Assembly: GCF_028688855.1 (NCBI RefSeq)
Contig: NZ_JAQTXI010000013.1
Location: forward strand, 33,113-97,112
Length of the DNA stretch: 64,000 nt
Source of the DNA: Neomegalonema sp.
GTDB taxonomy: Bacteria; Pseudomonadota; Alphaproteobacteria; Rhodobacterales; Rhodobacteraceae
Direction of reading: 5' to 3'
Shown here: positions 34,772 to 46,533 of the stretch, in pieces
Numbering within the stretch: the first letter of the stretch is position 1
Layout: every line of letters begins with the position of its first letter
The notes under the pieces: model-generated
The model's input: only the letters and a program-made list of their open reading frames with translations
Databases searched by the model: none
What the model was told of the DNA's origin: nothing
Position numbers and translations under genes: made by a program

Positions 34772-35632
34772 ATGACTCAGACCCGCCCTCTGTCTCGCGA
34801 GACGCTGAAGGCCGCCCTCGGCTGGCTGGCCGAACTGGGCGTGGACGAGACTCTGGCCGAGGCGCCGCAGGATCGTTACGCCGAGGCTCTGCGCGAGGCG
34901 CCGCGCCTGAAGAGCGGCGCTCCTCCGGCGGCTTCCGCGGCGCAGCCTCGGGCGCGCCCCGCGGCGAGGCCCGCGCCTGCTCCGGCGGCTGCGCCCGTCG
35001 CGCCGGACCCTCAGGAGGCGGCGGCGGCTTCTCTGGCTTCGGCGGCGCGCAAGGCGCCCGATCTCGACGCGCTGAAGGCCGTGCTGGAGGCGTTCCAGCA
35101 TCCCTTGCGGGCGGGCGCGCGGCGGGCGGTCTTCGAGGACGGCCTGCGCGGGGCGCGGCTGATGGTGGTGGGCGAGGCTCCCGGCGCCGACGAGGACCGG
35201 CTTGGAAAGCCCTTCGTGGGGCGCTCGGGGCAATTGCTCGACAAGATGCTGGCGGCCATAGGTCTCGACCGGAGCAAAAGCGACCCCAAGGAGGCCTTTT
35301 ATCTCGGCAACATCCTGCCTTTCCGGCCTCCGGGGAACCGCACGCCGAGTCTGGCGGAGGTCGAGGTCTTTCGTCCGGCGCTGGAGCGTCAGATCGCTCT
35401 GGCCAGGCCGGAGATCCTGCTTCTGGCGGGGGGCACCCCGACCAAGGCCCTGCTCCGCACCGAGACGGGCATCATGCGCCTGCGCGGGACATGGAGCCTC
35501 GTGCAGGTCGAGGGCCGCGAGCTTCCGGCCTTGCCCTTGTTTCATCCGGCCTTTCTGCTGCGGGCTCCGGCGATGAAGGCTCTGGCCTGGCGCGACCTCC
35601 TCAGCCTGAGGCGGCGTCTGGACGGGGGGTGA
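34772..35632 (+). CDS. Family 4-like uracil-DNA glycosylase lacking all cysteines
   Basis: A 286-residue protein with the UDG-superfamily fold. Motif A GEAPGADEDRLGKPFVGRSG (about 134-153), YLGNILPFRPPGNRTPS and the C-terminal LPLFHPAFLLRAP (motif B) match family 4. An Ala/Pro-rich linker (about 48-82) separates an N-terminal helical segment from the core. Unusually, the translation has no Cys at all, so the four [4Fe-4S] ligands of classical family 4 enzymes are missing; the usual Cys before the first strand appears as QHPLR. Activity on uracil is inferred. No strong Shine-Dalgarno is seen. Confidence 0.82.
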   Translation: MTQTRPLSRETLKAALGWLAELGVDETLAEAPQDRYAEALREAPRLKSGAPPAASAAQPRARPAARPAPAPAAAPVAPDPQEAAAASLASAARKAPDLDALKAVLEAFQHPLRAGARRAVFEDGLRGARLMVVGEAPGADEDRLGKPFVGRSGQLLDKMLAAIGLDRSKSDPKEAFYLGNILPFRPPGNRTPSLAEVEVFRPALERQIALARPEILLLAGGTPTKALLRTETGIMRLRGTWSLVQVEGRELPALPLFHPAFLLRAPAMKALAWRDLLSLRRRLDGG

Positions 35633-35665
35633 CCCGCGTTCCGTCTCCTCCGCCCCAAAAGCCTC

Positions 35666-35693
35666 TTGGCGGAGGGGCGGCCTCGGTTATGCT
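35666..35693 (+). promoter_or_regulatory. Probable glpK promoter
   Basis: TTGGCG (35666-35671), a 16-bp spacer and TATGCT (35688-35693) lie 33 bp before the glpK ATG. A hairpin CCTCCGCC/GGCGGAGG (35647-35675) overlaps the -35 box and could end transcription from the upstream glycosylase gene or act as an operator. Confidence 0.4.
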
Positions 35694-35725
35694 TCCTCCA
35701 ACCAAAAACCAGGGAGGAGGAAGCC

Positions 35726-37198
35726 ATGGCCGTTCTGGCGGTGGATCAGGGCACCACGTCGAGCCGCGCGATTCTCTTCGACGACAAGCTGCGCCCCATC
35801 CGGACGGGCCAACATGAATTCGCGCAGCATTTCCCTCATTCCGGATGGGTCGAGCATGACGCCGAAGAAATCTGGGCGACCACGCTTCAGGCCATCCGCG
35901 ACGCTCTGAAGGGCTCCCCGGCCCCCGCCGCCCTCGGAGTCACGAACCAGCGCGAGACGGTCGTCATCTGGGAGCGCGCCACCGGCAAGCCCATCCACCG
36001 GGCGCTCGTCTGGCAGGATCGCCGCGTGGCCGAGCGTTGCGCGGCTCTGCGGGCCGAAGGCGTCGAGGGGATGATCTCCGCCCGGACGGGCCTGTTGCTC
36101 GATCCCTATTTCTCGGCGCTCAAGGCGGCCTGGATCCTCGATCACGTCGAGGGCGCCCGCAGCCGCGCCGAAAAGGGCGAATTGCTCTTCGGCACCATCG
36201 ACAGCTGGCTGATCTGGAATCTGACCGGCGGCCGCCTCCACGCCACCGACGCCACCAACGCCTCAAGAACCATGCTCTACGACATCCGCCGCAACGCCTG
36301 GGACGAAGATCTCTGCCGTCTGCTCGGGGTGCCCATGGCCCTGCTGCCGGAGGTCAAGGATTGCGCCGATGATTACGGCGCGACGGATCCAGCCTTGTTC
36401 GGCTCGGCGATCCCGATCCTCGGCGTGGCCGGAGACCAGCAGGCCGCCGCCATAGGCCAGGCCTGCTTCCGGGCGGGCATGATGAAATCCACCTACGGGA
36501 CCGGCTGCTTCGCGCTGCTGAACACCGGCGAGACTCCCGCCTTTTCGCGCAACCGCCTCCTGACGACCATCGCCCTGCGGCTGAAGGGCCGGACGACCTA
36601 TGCTCTGGAAGGTTCGATCTTCGTGGCGGGGGCGGTGGCGCAATGGCTGCGCGACGGATTGAAGATCATCCGGTCCTCCTCCGAGACCCAGGCTCTGGCC
36701 GAGGCGGCCGATCCGGAGCAGGATCTCTATCTCGTGCCCGCCTTCACGGGGCTCGGCGCGCCCTGGTGGGACGCCGAGGCCCGGGGCGCGATCTTCGGCC
36801 TGACGCGCAACTCCGGCCCGGCCGAGTTCGCCCGCGCGGCTCTGGAGTCGGTGGGCTACCAGACGCGCGACCTCTGGGAGGCCATGCGCGCCGACTGGCC
36901 CGAAGCCGCCGAATCCGTGCTGCGCGTGGACGGGGGCATGGCGGCCAACGACTGGGCGATGCAGTTCCTCTCCGACATGCTCGACGCGCCCGTGGACCGG
37001 CCTCACGCGCTGGAGACGACGGCTCTGGGGGCGGCCTGGCTGGCGGGCTCTCAGGCGGGCGTCGCGCCGGATCAGGAGGCCTTCGCGCGGGAATGGGCTC
37101 TGGAGCGCCGTTTCGAGCCCCACATGAGCGCCGAACTCCGCGACCGCAGATACGCCGGCTGGCGCGACGCCGTCCGCCGCACCCGCACGACCTCCTAA
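35726..37198 (+). CDS. glpK: Glycerol kinase
   Basis: A 490-residue FGGY-family kinase converting glycerol to glycerol-3-phosphate. Motifs: [14 protein letters not shown] at the N-terminus (phosphate 1), [22 protein letters not shown] block (here [19 protein letters not shown]), [32 protein letters not shown] and [15 protein letters not shown] at 35726 has GGAGGAGG just upstream, overriding the longer open frame. No glpF or glpD is adjacent. It overlaps the convergent MFS gene by 4 bp at its stop codon. Confidence 0.95.
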   Translation: MAVLAVDQGTTSSRAILFDDKLRPIRTGQHEFAQHFPHSGWVEHDAEEIWATTLQAIRDALKGSPAPAALGVTNQRETVVIWERATGKPIHRALVWQDRRVAERCAALRAEGVEGMISARTGLLLDPYFSALKAAWILDHVEGARSRAEKGELLFGTIDSWLIWNLTGGRLHATDATNASRTMLYDIRRNAWDEDLCRLLGVPMALLPEVKDCADDYGATDPALFGSAIPILGVAGDQQAAAIGQACFRAGMMKSTYGTGCFALLNTGETPAFSRNRLLTTIALRLKGRTTYALEGSIFVAGAVAQWLRDGLKIIRSSSETQALAEAADPEQDLYLVPAFTGLGAPWWDAEARGAIFGLTRNSGPAEFARAALESVGYQTRDLWEAMRADWPEAAESVLRVDGGMAANDWAMQFLSDMLDAPVDRPHALETTALGAAWLAGSQAGVAPDQEAFAREWALERRFEPHMSAELRDRRYAGWRDAVRRTRTTS

Positions 37199-38343
37199 CC
37201 CGTCCTGCGCTCCCGCATCCAGAGCATCCCGGCGAGGATCAGCCCGCCGATCCCCATGGCCATGCTCGCCAGATAGCTCGCGGCCCCGAAGCGCGGATAG
37301 AGCCAGGCGGCGCCGAAGCTCGCGGCCCCCATGCAGGAGGCGATGAACAGGGCCGAATAGAAGCCTTGCAGCGTCCCCGCCATGCGCGCGGGGGCGTGTC
37401 CGGCGATGAAGCGCATGGCCGCGATATGCGCCGCCCCGAAGCTGAAGCCATGCAGAAGCTGCAGGGGGCCCAGAAGCGCCAGATGCGGATTCGTCGCCGT
37501 GATCCCCCAGCGCAGCGCCGCCCCCGCGCCCGCCAGAGCCAGCAGAGCCGCCGGAGAACTCCGCGGCGAATAGCGGTCGATCAGCAGGAAGAACAGGATC
37601 TCGCCCATCACGCCCAGGGCCCAGAGCGTGCCGATCACGCCTTCGCCATAGCCGATCTCCCGCCAGTGGATCGAGCCATAGGCGTAATAGATGGCGTGGC
37701 TGGCCTGGACCAGCGCCGCCCCCAGGGCGAAGAGCGGAAAGGGCGGGCGCCTGAGCAGGGCGAAGGCCTCCTTGAGGAAGCCTTTGGGCCTCTCCGGCGC
37801 GGGGGGCGGCTTGGGAAAGGCCGTCACCGCCGCCGCCGAGGCCAGTCCCAGCAGCGCGAGGCTCCAGAAATAGGGCGCCCAGGGCCCCCAGGCCTCCATC
37901 ATGAAGCCGCAGACCAGATTGGCCAGGATGAAGGCCGCCGAACCGAAGCTGCGCGCCACGCCGTAGAGGAAGCCCTCGCGCCGGGCCGCCGCATGGGCCA
38001 GCGATTCGCAGAGCGGATAGACTCCCGCCAGCATGGCCGCCGCGACCACATAGGCGACCATCATGGCCCCTCCGCTCAGGAGCCCCTGAGCCATGATCGC
38101 CGCCGCCACGCCCAGCAGCGCGAAGCTCAGCGTGCGGCGCGGGGCGTCGAAGCGGTCGGCGATCATGGGCGTCCCGAGCGTGAAGAGCGGACGGGCCAGA
38201 AAGCTCGTGGCGATGAGCGTCCCCACGGCGGCTTCGCTCAGGCCCCGCGCCTGCAGCCAGAGCGGCCAGAAGGCCGTCTGCGCCGAGGAGCCCATGAACA
38301 GCACGGCGTAAAAGGCCGAAACGCGGTGAAAGGGCGTGAGCAT
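37195..38343 (-). CDS. MFS transporter (MFS_1-like)
   Basis: A 382-residue membrane protein with about twelve hydrophobic segments. [20 protein letters not shown] at the start and [20 protein letters not shown] in the second half match the MFS_1-like/3-phenylpropionate-permease (HcaT-like) branch. The substrate cannot be inferred. The longer open frame upstream is not membrane-like, and ATG at 38341-38343 gives a normal N-terminus. Convergent with glpK and overlapping it by 4 bp. Confidence 0.88.
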   Translation of the reverse strand: MLTPFHRVSAFYAVLFMGSSAQTAFWPLWLQARGLSEAAVGTLIATSFLARPLFTLGTPMIADRFDAPRRTLSFALLGVAAAIMAQGLLSGGAMMVAYVVAAAMLAGVYPLCESLAHAAARREGFLYGVARSFGSAAFILANLVCGFMMEAWGPWAPYFWSLALLGLASAAAVTAFPKPPPAPERPKGFLKEAFALLRRPPFPLFALGAALVQASHAIYYAYGSIHWREIGYGEGVIGTLWALGVMGEILFFLLIDRYSPRSSPAALLALAGAGAALRWGITATNPHLALLGPLQLLHGFSFGAAHIAAMRFIAGHAPARMAGTLQGFYSALFIASCMGAASFGAAWLYPRFGAASYLASMAMGIGGLILAGMLWMRERRTG

Positions 38344-38513
38344 GGAGCGGCCTCGAAGCCCCGGACGCGGGGCGGGAGAAGGCGCGAGGCTTCGTCCCTG
38401 CGCGCCCCGGAGCTGAAGGCCGGAGCTATAGGACCGAAGCGCGCCCGCCGCAATCTCGCCTCCCGAGGGGGCGGCGGCTTCTCCGGCTTCCGGAGGGCGA
38501 CGCAATCGCCTCT

Positions 38514-38541
38514 TTGCCTTCCCGAGCGAAACCCCTAAATA
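38514..38541 (+). promoter_or_regulatory. Probable tatA promoter
   Basis: TTGCCT (38514-38519), 16 bp and TAAATA (38536-38541) lie 66 bp before the tatA ATG. AAAGGAG provides the ribosome binding site. Confidence 0.4.
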
Positions 38542-38607
38542 GGACGGAAGGGAGTTTCTGGGGGAGTTCTCGAGAGCCTCCGGGCCGAACCTCCAAAGGA
38601 GCAAGAT

Positions 38608-38868
38608 ATGAACGCCGTCCTTCTGGCCAATTTCAGCGTCTGGCAGCTGCTGATCGTGGCCATTCTCGTGGTCGTGCTTTTCGGGCGCGGCAAGATCTCG
38701 GATGTCATGTCGGAGTTCGGCAAGGGCATCAAGGGCTTCAAGAAGGGCCTGAACGAAGGCGAAGAGAGCGCCGACGTCGCCGCCCGCAAGCTCGACTCCA
38801 CCGACCCCGCCGCCCCCGGCGCGAACGCGACCATCATCGAGGGCGACCGGTCCAGGGATCGCGCCTGA
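38608..38868 (+). CDS. tatA: Sec-independent translocase subunit TatA
   Basis: An 86-residue TatA: one membrane helix (FSVWQLLIVAILVVVLFG, about 8-25), the FGRGKISDVMSEFGKGIKGF amphipathic hinge and a charged tail. TatA oligomers form the variable pore of the twin-arginine system that exports folded proteins. First gene of tatABC; tatB follows after 68 bp. Confidence 0.93.
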   Translation: MNAVLLANFSVWQLLIVAILVVVLFGRGKISDVMSEFGKGIKGFKKGLNEGEESADVAARKLDSTDPAAPGANATIIEGDRSRDRA

Positions 38869-38936
38869 CGTCGAAGGCGCGGCCGCTTCCTGCGCGGCCG
38901 TCGCCGCGCGGTCTGGCGGCCTGAGAGGAGTCCCGG

Positions 38937-39401
38937 ATGTTCGAGATCGGCTGGAGCGAGATGCTTCTCTGCGCCATCGTCGCCCTGGTGGTGGTGGGGC
39001 CGAAGGATCTGCCGCACATGATGCGCGCCTTCGGGCGATGGGTGGCGCAATTGCGGGGCCTGGCCGCGCAGTTCCAGCGCTCCATGGAGGAGGCCGCCCG
39101 CGAGATGGACAACGAGGATCTGCGCGACGCCCAGAAAAGCTTCCGCGACCTGAAGTCCATCCGCAATCCCTTCGACGCGGCCATGCGCGGCGTGACCGAC
39201 GCCATCAAGGCGCCGCCGAAGCCTGCGCCCGGCGCCGGAGCGCCCCGGCCCGCGACGCCTTCGCCCGCGACGCCGTCTCCTCCTGCGCCCGCGCCGCCGC
39301 TCCCGAGCGGGGAAGGCGACGCCGCCGCTCCGCCGTCGGCCGCGGTTCCTGCGGCCTCCGCGGCTGCTCCGGCCTCCGCCCCTTCCGACCCCTCCCGCTG
39401 A
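38937..39401 (+). CDS. tatB: Sec-independent translocase subunit TatB
   Basis: A 154-residue TatB. The N-terminal helix MFEIGWSEMLLCAIVALVVV is followed by GPKDLPHMMRAFGRWVAQLR, the conserved Gly-Pro hinge that separates TatB from TatA. The last 60 residues are Pro/Ala-rich and probably disordered. TatB and TatC form the signal-peptide receptor. It precedes tatC by 12 bp. Confidence 0.93.
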   Translation: MFEIGWSEMLLCAIVALVVVGPKDLPHMMRAFGRWVAQLRGLAAQFQRSMEEAAREMDNEDLRDAQKSFRDLKSIRNPFDAAMRGVTDAIKAPPKPAPGAGAPRPATPSPATPSPPAPAPPLPSGEGDAAAPPSAAVPAASAAAPASAPSDPSR

Positions 39402-39413
39402 GGCCCCTCCGCG

Positions 39414-40232
39414 ATGAAAGACGAAGACGACATCGAAGCCTCGCGCGCGCCGCTGATCGAGCATCTGGCCGAACTGCGCAAGAGGCTGATCTGGGCGCTT
39501 CTGGCGCTGATCGCGGGCTCCATCCTCTGCTACGTCTTCAACCGCGATCTCTACAACATCCTCGCGCAGCCGCTGCTGAAGGTGAATCCCGCCGCCGAGA
39601 TGATCTCGACCTCGCCGCAGGAGGCCTTCTTCGCCAAGCTGAACCTCTCGATCTGGGGCGGGTTCTTCCTTTCGTTTCCGGTGATGGCTTCGCAGCTCTG
39701 GGGCTTCGTGGCGCCGGGGCTCTATCGCGACGAGAAATCCGCCTTCGGGCCCTTCCTCGTGGCGACGCCCTTCCTCTTCGCGCTGGGCGCGCTTCTGGCC
39801 TATTACGTCGTGGTGCCCATGACCCTGGACTTCCTGATCGGCTTCGCCGAGCAGGAGAAGCAGGAAGGCTGGATCCCCATCCGCAACGTCAACCGGGTGA
39901 GCGAATATCTGGGCTTCATCAAGGCGATGCTCTTCGCCTTCGGCATCTGCTTCCAGCTTCCGGTGATCCTGCTCCTGCTGGGGCGGATGGGGGTGGTCTC
40001 GGCGGATCAGCTGGCGCGCGGACGCCGCTATGCGGTGGTGGGCATCTTCTTCATGGCCATGCTGCTGACGCCGCCCGATCCGCTGAGCCAGACCATCCTC
40101 GCCATTCCGGTCTATCTGCTCTACGAGATCTCGATCCGGCTCCTGCGCGTCTTCGAGCGCAGGCGCGCCGAAGAGGACGCGCGCGAAGCCGCCGCAGAGC
40201 AGGCCGAAGCCGGAGGAGAAAAGACCTCATGA
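39414..40232 (+). CDS. tatC: Sec-independent translocase subunit TatC
   Basis: A 272-residue TatC with six membrane helices. APLIEHLAELRKRLIWALLA, QEAFFAKLNLSIWGGFFLSF, FVAPGLYRDEKS and LLTPPDPLSQTILAIPVYLL are characteristic. It recognises the twin-arginine motif. The TGA stop overlaps the ATG of the DUF815 gene (ATGA), implying coupled translation. Confidence 0.95.
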   Translation: MKDEDDIEASRAPLIEHLAELRKRLIWALLALIAGSILCYVFNRDLYNILAQPLLKVNPAAEMISTSPQEAFFAKLNLSIWGGFFLSFPVMASQLWGFVAPGLYRDEKSAFGPFLVATPFLFALGALLAYYVVVPMTLDFLIGFAEQEKQEGWIPIRNVNRVSEYLGFIKAMLFAFGICFQLPVILLLLGRMGVVSADQLARGRRYAVVGIFFMAMLLTPPDPLSQTILAIPVYLLYEISIRLLRVFERRRAEEDAREAAAEQAEAGGEKTS

Positions 40233-41134
40233 CCATCGAATTCGGGCAGGCCGACTCCCTGCGGCGCATCGCGGAGGCTCTGGAGCGCATCAGCCCGGCT
40301 CCGGCCCCGGCTCCGGACTTCGCTCAGGCGACGGTCTGGGTCTGGCGCGGAGCGGGCGAAAGGCTCGACCCGGTGACGCGCGTGAGCCGGGTTCCTCTGG
40401 CGCGTCTGGTGGGGATCGACCGCGCCCGCGACACGCTGCTGGCCAACACCCGGCGCTTCGCCGAGGGGCTGCCCGCCAACAACGCCCTGCTCTGGGGCGC
40501 GCGGGGCATGGGCAAGAGCGCCCTCGTCAAGGCGATCCAGGCCGACATCGAGGCGGAGCGGCCCGGAAGCCTGCATCTGATCGAGATCCTGCGCGAGGAT
40601 CTGCCGACGCTGGGGCGTCTGCTCTCGATCCTGCGCGAGGCGCCGGAGCATCGCTTCGTGATGTTCTGCGACGACCTCTCCTTCGACAAGGACGACGCCC
40701 ATTACAAGGCGCTGAAGGCGGCGCTGGACGGCGGCGTCGAGGGGCGTCCGCCCAATGCGCTGCTCTATGCGACCTCGAACCGCCGCCACCTCATGCCGCG
40801 CGACATGATCGACAACGAGCGTCAGACGGCCATCCACCCCGGTGAGGCGGTGGAGGAGAAGGTGTCGCTTTCGGATCGCTTCGGGCTCTGGCTGGGCTTC
40901 CATCCCTGCGGCCAGGACGAATATTTCGCCATGATCGAGGGCTACGCCAAGGCCTGGGCCATCCCCGTGACGCCCGAGGAGCTGCGCGCCGAGGCCGTCG
41001 AATGGCGCCAGACCCGAGGCGCCATGTCGGGGCGGGTGGCCTGGCAGTTCATTCAGGATCTCGCGGGCCGCAAGGGCGTGCGGATCGACGTCGAGGCGCC
41101 GCCCGCCGCGCGTGGGGCGGTCGCCGCCTCCTGA
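40229..41134 (+). CDS. AAA+ ATP-binding protein, DUF815 family
   Basis: A 301-residue DUF815 protein. Walker A GARGMGKSALVKAI lies near residue 90, Walker B-like RFVMFCDDLSFD near 150, and ALLYATSNRRHLMPRDMIDN is a sensor-like segment typical of the family. Function is not firmly known; members are annotated as predicted AAA+ ATPases. Translation is coupled to tatC by a 4-bp overlap, an arrangement that suggests but does not show a link with protein export. Confidence 0.88.
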   Translation: MTIEFGQADSLRRIAEALERISPAPAPAPDFAQATVWVWRGAGERLDPVTRVSRVPLARLVGIDRARDTLLANTRRFAEGLPANNALLWGARGMGKSALVKAIQADIEAERPGSLHLIEILREDLPTLGRLLSILREAPEHRFVMFCDDLSFDKDDAHYKALKAALDGGVEGRPPNALLYATSNRRHLMPRDMIDNERQTAIHPGEAVEEKVSLSDRFGLWLGFHPCGQDEYFAMIEGYAKAWAIPVTPEELRAEAVEWRQTRGAMSGRVAWQFIQDLAGRKGVRIDVEAPPAARGAVAAS

Positions 41135-41137
41135 AGG

Positions 41138-41521
41138 TCAGGCGGCCCGCGCCGCGAGCCGCCGCTCCAGCTCTTCCGGCGAGGCCACGAACCAGACGCT
41201 TTCGCCCCGGTTGGATTCCTGGATGAAGTCGCGCAGGGCGCGGCTCTGAGCGCTCAGGGCGGCGAGATCGCCCATGATGACGATCCTCATGTGGTAATTC
41301 ACGAATTTCTGCAGGATCGCTCCGGCGAGCCCCGTCTCCAGCCGGAAGAAGGCGGCGCCCAGCCTCTCCGCCGGGATGAGGGTCAGATCCGCGTCGCGGC
41401 CCCAGGCCTCGCCGAGGATCTCGTCGGCGTCCGCCTCGCAGAGGATGGCCAGGCCCTCGCGGGGCAGCGCCAGAAGGCGCAGGCCATGAGCCTCCCGGAT
41501 CTCGCAGGTCGGTCGAGTCAT
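41138..41521 (-). CDS. DUF4180 protein
   Basis: A 127-residue DUF4180 protein starting MTRPTCEIREAHGLRLLALP. The central LIPAERLGAAFFRLETGLAG and the following LQKFVNYHMRIVIMGDLA, with LRDFIQESNRGESVWFV, match the family. No signal peptide or membrane segment. Function unknown. The longer upstream frame overlaps rpoD antisense and is discarded. It converges on the DUF815 gene with a 3-bp gap and lies beyond the rpoD terminator, so it probably has its own promoter. Confidence 0.82.
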   Translation of the reverse strand: MTRPTCEIREAHGLRLLALPREGLAILCEADADEILGEAWGRDADLTLIPAERLGAAFFRLETGLAGAILQKFVNYHMRIVIMGDLAALSAQSRALRDFIQESNRGESVWFVASPEELERRLAARAA

Positions 41522-41609
41522 GTCGCGCCCTCCCTCGCCGGAACTTCGCCTGCGATATGGAGCGCGGAGCCCCTGCGCGCAAGACGGCGATTCCGCGCGG
41601 AGGGCGAAA

Positions 41610-41631
41610 GAAAAAGGGCGCCGCAGCGCCC
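41610..41631 (-). terminator. Terminator of the dnaG-rpoD operon
   Basis: GGGCGC/GCGCCC with loop CGCA, followed on the minus strand by TTTTTC. It lies about 28 bp past the rpoD stop codon. Confidence 0.75.
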
Positions 41632-41658
41632 CTTTCCGGATCCCGTCGATCCCGGAGA

Positions 41659-43833
<2,175 letters not shown>

Positions 43834-43904
43834 TGCCGTCCCCTTGGTCCGAACGCCCCTTCGCCGTGGTGAGGGCGCCTGTCGAAATTTCGCCGTTCGC
43901 GTCG

Positions 43905-45890
43905 TCACCGACGCCGTTTCGCCGCCTTCGCCGCGCGGGCGCTGGCTATGGCGGCGTCGAGATCCGCGCGGTCGCGGTCGGTGTCGACGCCGTCGGCCTT
44001 CCCGCCGACGGCCGCCATGGCGGCCGCGCGCTTGCGGGCGAGGCGTTCCTCGAAATCGGGATCCTCCTGCGGCGGAGCGGAAGGCGCCCGAGCCTGCAAG
44101 AAGGAAGCCAGCGCCTGGAAGGCCTTCTCCATCTCCGCCCGCGCTTCGGCCTCGGAGGCCTCGGCGCGCAGGGAGCCGCTCGGAACCTGCGCGGTCAGCT
44201 GCGCGCCGAGCAGGGCTCCGGGATCTTCTCCCAGCCTTTTGCGGAGATCCGCGCGCAGATCCTCCTCGGTGAGCGCCTCCCCACGGGCGATTCGCGCGGC
44301 GGCGGACGATAGGAGCCCGTCGCGAATCAAGTCAAGCCGCCGCGAATCGAAGTCCCAGCTCCAGAGATCCGATTCGAATCGCTCGATCAGGGCGGGCCGC
44401 CGCAGGCAGCCGAGCAGGATCCGCGCTTCCAGAGCCTTGCGGCCCATGGCGCCCGCATCCTGTTTGAGGCGGGATTCGCGTGTTGAATTCGTTGTCAGAA
44501 TCGGCGCCTCCCAGGTTGCTCCGCGCCCTGCGCGTCTCCCGCCGGAACTTGTTCGTCTCGCCCCCGGAGCGAAGCCGCCCCTGCTCCGGGCCTCCTCGCG
44601 GGCCGCGCCCGCCGGCGCGAAGAGCGCCGCCCGGCGCTCGCGGATCGCCGCCGTGTAGTGAGCCCGCACGTCTGATTCGCGAATCAGGGCGAGCAGCTCC
44701 CTCAGCCGCGAATCGAAGGCGGCGCGCCGCTCCGGCGTGTCGAGCGGGCGGGCCTCCGTCTCGCGTCGCCAGAGCCGCGCGATCAGGGGCTCCGCCGTCT
44801 TCAGCACGGCCTCGACCGCCGCCGCTCCGCCTTCGCGGGCGAGGTCGTCCGGATCGCGGCCCGCCGGAGGCGAGGCGAAACGCAGCGACTTTCCCGCCGT
44901 CAGGAGCGGCAAGGCCAGATCCGCGGCGCGATCTGCGGCGCGCTGGCCTGCGGCGTCTCCGTCCAGCAGGAGAATCGGCTCGTCCGCGATTCGCCAGAGG
45001 GTCTTCAGATGGGACTCGGTCAAGGCCGTGCCAAGGGGGGCCACGATTCTGGACAGGCCCGCCTGAGTCAGGCTGATGGCGTCCATGTAGCCCTCGACGA
45101 CGATCAGATCCGCCTCGCGGGAGGCGGCCCGGGCGCGGGCGACGTTGAACAGCGTGTCGCCCTTGTGGAAGAGCGGCGTCTCGGGCGAATTCAGGTATTT
45201 CGCCTTGGCGTCGGCCGAGAGCGCCCGTCCGCCGAAGGCGATGGCGCGTCCGCGCGCGTCGCGGATGGGGAAGATCACCCGGTCGCGCATCCGGTCGTAG
45301 AGCGATCCGTCCTCGCGCGCGGCGCAGAGCCCCGCCGTCTCCAGATCCTTCGCCGAGGCGCCGCCCTGCCGCAGATGCTGCGCCAGAGCCGACCCCGTCG
45401 CCGGGGCGTAGCCCAGTTCGAAGGCCTCGATGGTCTGGGGCGTGAGCCCGCGCCGCCGCAGGTAGTCCAGGGCCTCGCGGCCCGCGGCGCCGTGGAGCTG
45501 GCTGCGATGGAAGCGGATCGCGGCCTCGTTCAGCTCGACCAGCCCGCCTTGCGCCTCGCGCCGGGCCTCGGCCTGGGGATCGCGCGAGGGCAGGGGCATG
45601 CCCGCCTGAGCCGCCACGCGCTCCACCGCTTCGGGAAAGCTGAGGTTCTCCGTCTTCATGACGAACTCCAGCGCCCCGCCCTTGGCGTGGCAGCCGAAGC
45701 AGTAATAGATTCCCTTGCCCTCCAGCACATGGAAGCTGGAGGATTTTTCCTGATGAAAGGGGCAGCGCGCCCAGAAGTCTCCCCGGGCGGGCTGGGACTT
45801 CTTTCGGTCCCACGCGAGCTTGGCGCCGACGATCTGCGAAATCGAGACCCGGGCGCGCAACTCGTCCAGAAAGGCGTCGGAGAATCGCAT
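43905..45890 (-). CDS. dnaG: DNA primase
   Basis: A 661-residue DnaG that makes RNA primers for replication. The N-terminal CHC2 zinc finger is intact (C43, H46, C64, C67: CPFH and CFGC). The TOPRIM core contains [16 protein letters not shown] and [15 protein letters not shown]. The C-terminal helicase-binding domain lies beyond an Arg/Gly-rich linker (about 440-470). dnaG-rpoD is the reduced macromolecular-synthesis operon common in alphaproteobacteria (no rpsU). No Shine-Dalgarno is seen and a promoter ends seven bases before the ATG, so the message may be leaderless. Confidence 0.95.
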   Translation of the reverse strand: MRFSDAFLDELRARVSISQIVGAKLAWDRKKSQPARGDFWARCPFHQEKSSSFHVLEGKGIYYCFGCHAKGGALEFVMKTENLSFPEAVERVAAQAGMPLPSRDPQAEARREAQGGLVELNEAAIRFHRSQLHGAAGREALDYLRRRGLTPQTIEAFELGYAPATGSALAQHLRQGGASAKDLETAGLCAAREDGSLYDRMRDRVIFPIRDARGRAIAFGGRALSADAKAKYLNSPETPLFHKGDTLFNVARARAASREADLIVVEGYMDAISLTQAGLSRIVAPLGTALTESHLKTLWRIADEPILLLDGDAAGQRAADRAADLALPLLTAGKSLRFASPPAGRDPDDLAREGGAAAVEAVLKTAEPLIARLWRRETEARPLDTPERRAAFDSRLRELLALIRESDVRAHYTAAIRERRAALFAPAGAAREEARSRGGFAPGARRTSSGGRRAGRGATWEAPILTTNSTRESRLKQDAGAMGRKALEARILLGCLRRPALIERFESDLWSWDFDSRRLDLIRDGLLSSAAARIARGEALTEEDLRADLRKRLGEDPGALLGAQLTAQVPSGSLRAEASEAEARAEMEKAFQALASFLQARAPSAPPQEDPDFEERLARKRAAAMAAVGGKADGVDTDRDRADLDAAIASARAAKAAKRRR

Positions 45891-45897
45891 GGGCTGG

Positions 45898-45925
45898 ATA
45901 TTGGCCGCGAGGCCTCCGAACGCAA
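45898..45925 (-). promoter_or_regulatory. Promoter of dnaG-rpoD, probably leaderless
   Basis: On the minus strand TTGCGT (45925-45920), 16 bp and CAATAT (45903-45898) precede the dnaG ATG by only seven bases (CCAGCCC), so initiation would fall on or next to the A of the start codon. Confidence 0.45.
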
Positions 45926-46048
45926 GCCGGGGAGGGTCCGCATCCGAGGATCGGCGCGGGAAGAGGCGCGTCCGCCACGCCGGGCGGCTTTCCCCGGGGC
46001 TCCGGAGCGGCTACAGAAGACGTCGGTCTGACCAGAAGGAGACGGAGA

Positions 46049-46477
46049 ATGAGCCTCAGATATCTGCATACGATGGTGCGCGTGCGGGACATCGAGGAGT
46101 CGAAGCGCTTCTATTGCGATCTGCTCGGGCTGGTCGAGGTCCGGCGCGTGGAGAACGAGAAGGGGAAGTTCACGCTGGTCTTCCTCGCGCCGCCCGACCA
46201 GCCGGACGCGCAGGTCGAGCTGACTTATAACTGGGGCTCCGAGGAGGCCTACAAGGGCGGCCGCAACTTCGGCCATCTCGCCTATGAGGTGGACGACATC
46301 TACGCCGCCTGCGCGAAGCTCCAGGCGGGGGGCGTGACCGTCAATCGTCCGCCGCGCGACGGCAACATGGCCTTCGTGCGCTCGCCGGAGGGGATTTCGG
46401 TGGAGCTGCTCCAGCGCGGCGCGCCTCTGCCGCCGCAGGAGCCCTGGGCCTCCATGCCCAATACGGGCGAATGGTGA
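46049..46477 (+). CDS. gloA: VOC-family protein, lactoylglutathione lyase (glyoxalase I) type
   Basis: A 142-residue VOC metalloenzyme. LHTMVRVRDIEESKRFYCDL at the start (His metal ligand), VELTYNWGSEEAYKGGRNFG, HLAYEVDDIYAACAKL and SPEGISVELLQRG (Glu ligand) follow the glyoxalase I pattern. It would convert the methylglyoxal-glutathione hemithioacetal to lactoylglutathione, fitting with gor elsewhere in the window. AAGGAG lies upstream of the ATG. Confidence 0.88.
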   Translation: MSLRYLHTMVRVRDIEESKRFYCDLLGLVEVRRVENEKGKFTLVFLAPPDQPDAQVELTYNWGSEEAYKGGRNFGHLAYEVDDIYAACAKLQAGGVTVNRPPRDGNMAFVRSPEGISVELLQRGAPLPPQEPWASMPNTGEW

Positions 46478-46487
46478 CGTGAAGACC

Positions 46488-46515
46488 CCCGGCGCCGGAG
46501 AGATCCAGCGCCGGG
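46488..46515. terminator. Bidirectional hairpin between convergent genes
   Basis: CCCGGCGC/GCGCCGGG (8-bp stem, 12-base loop) lies between gloA and the FMN reductase gene. No T-run on either side. Confidence 0.45.
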
Positions 46516-46533
46516 AGCCTGAAGGAAGGGGGC

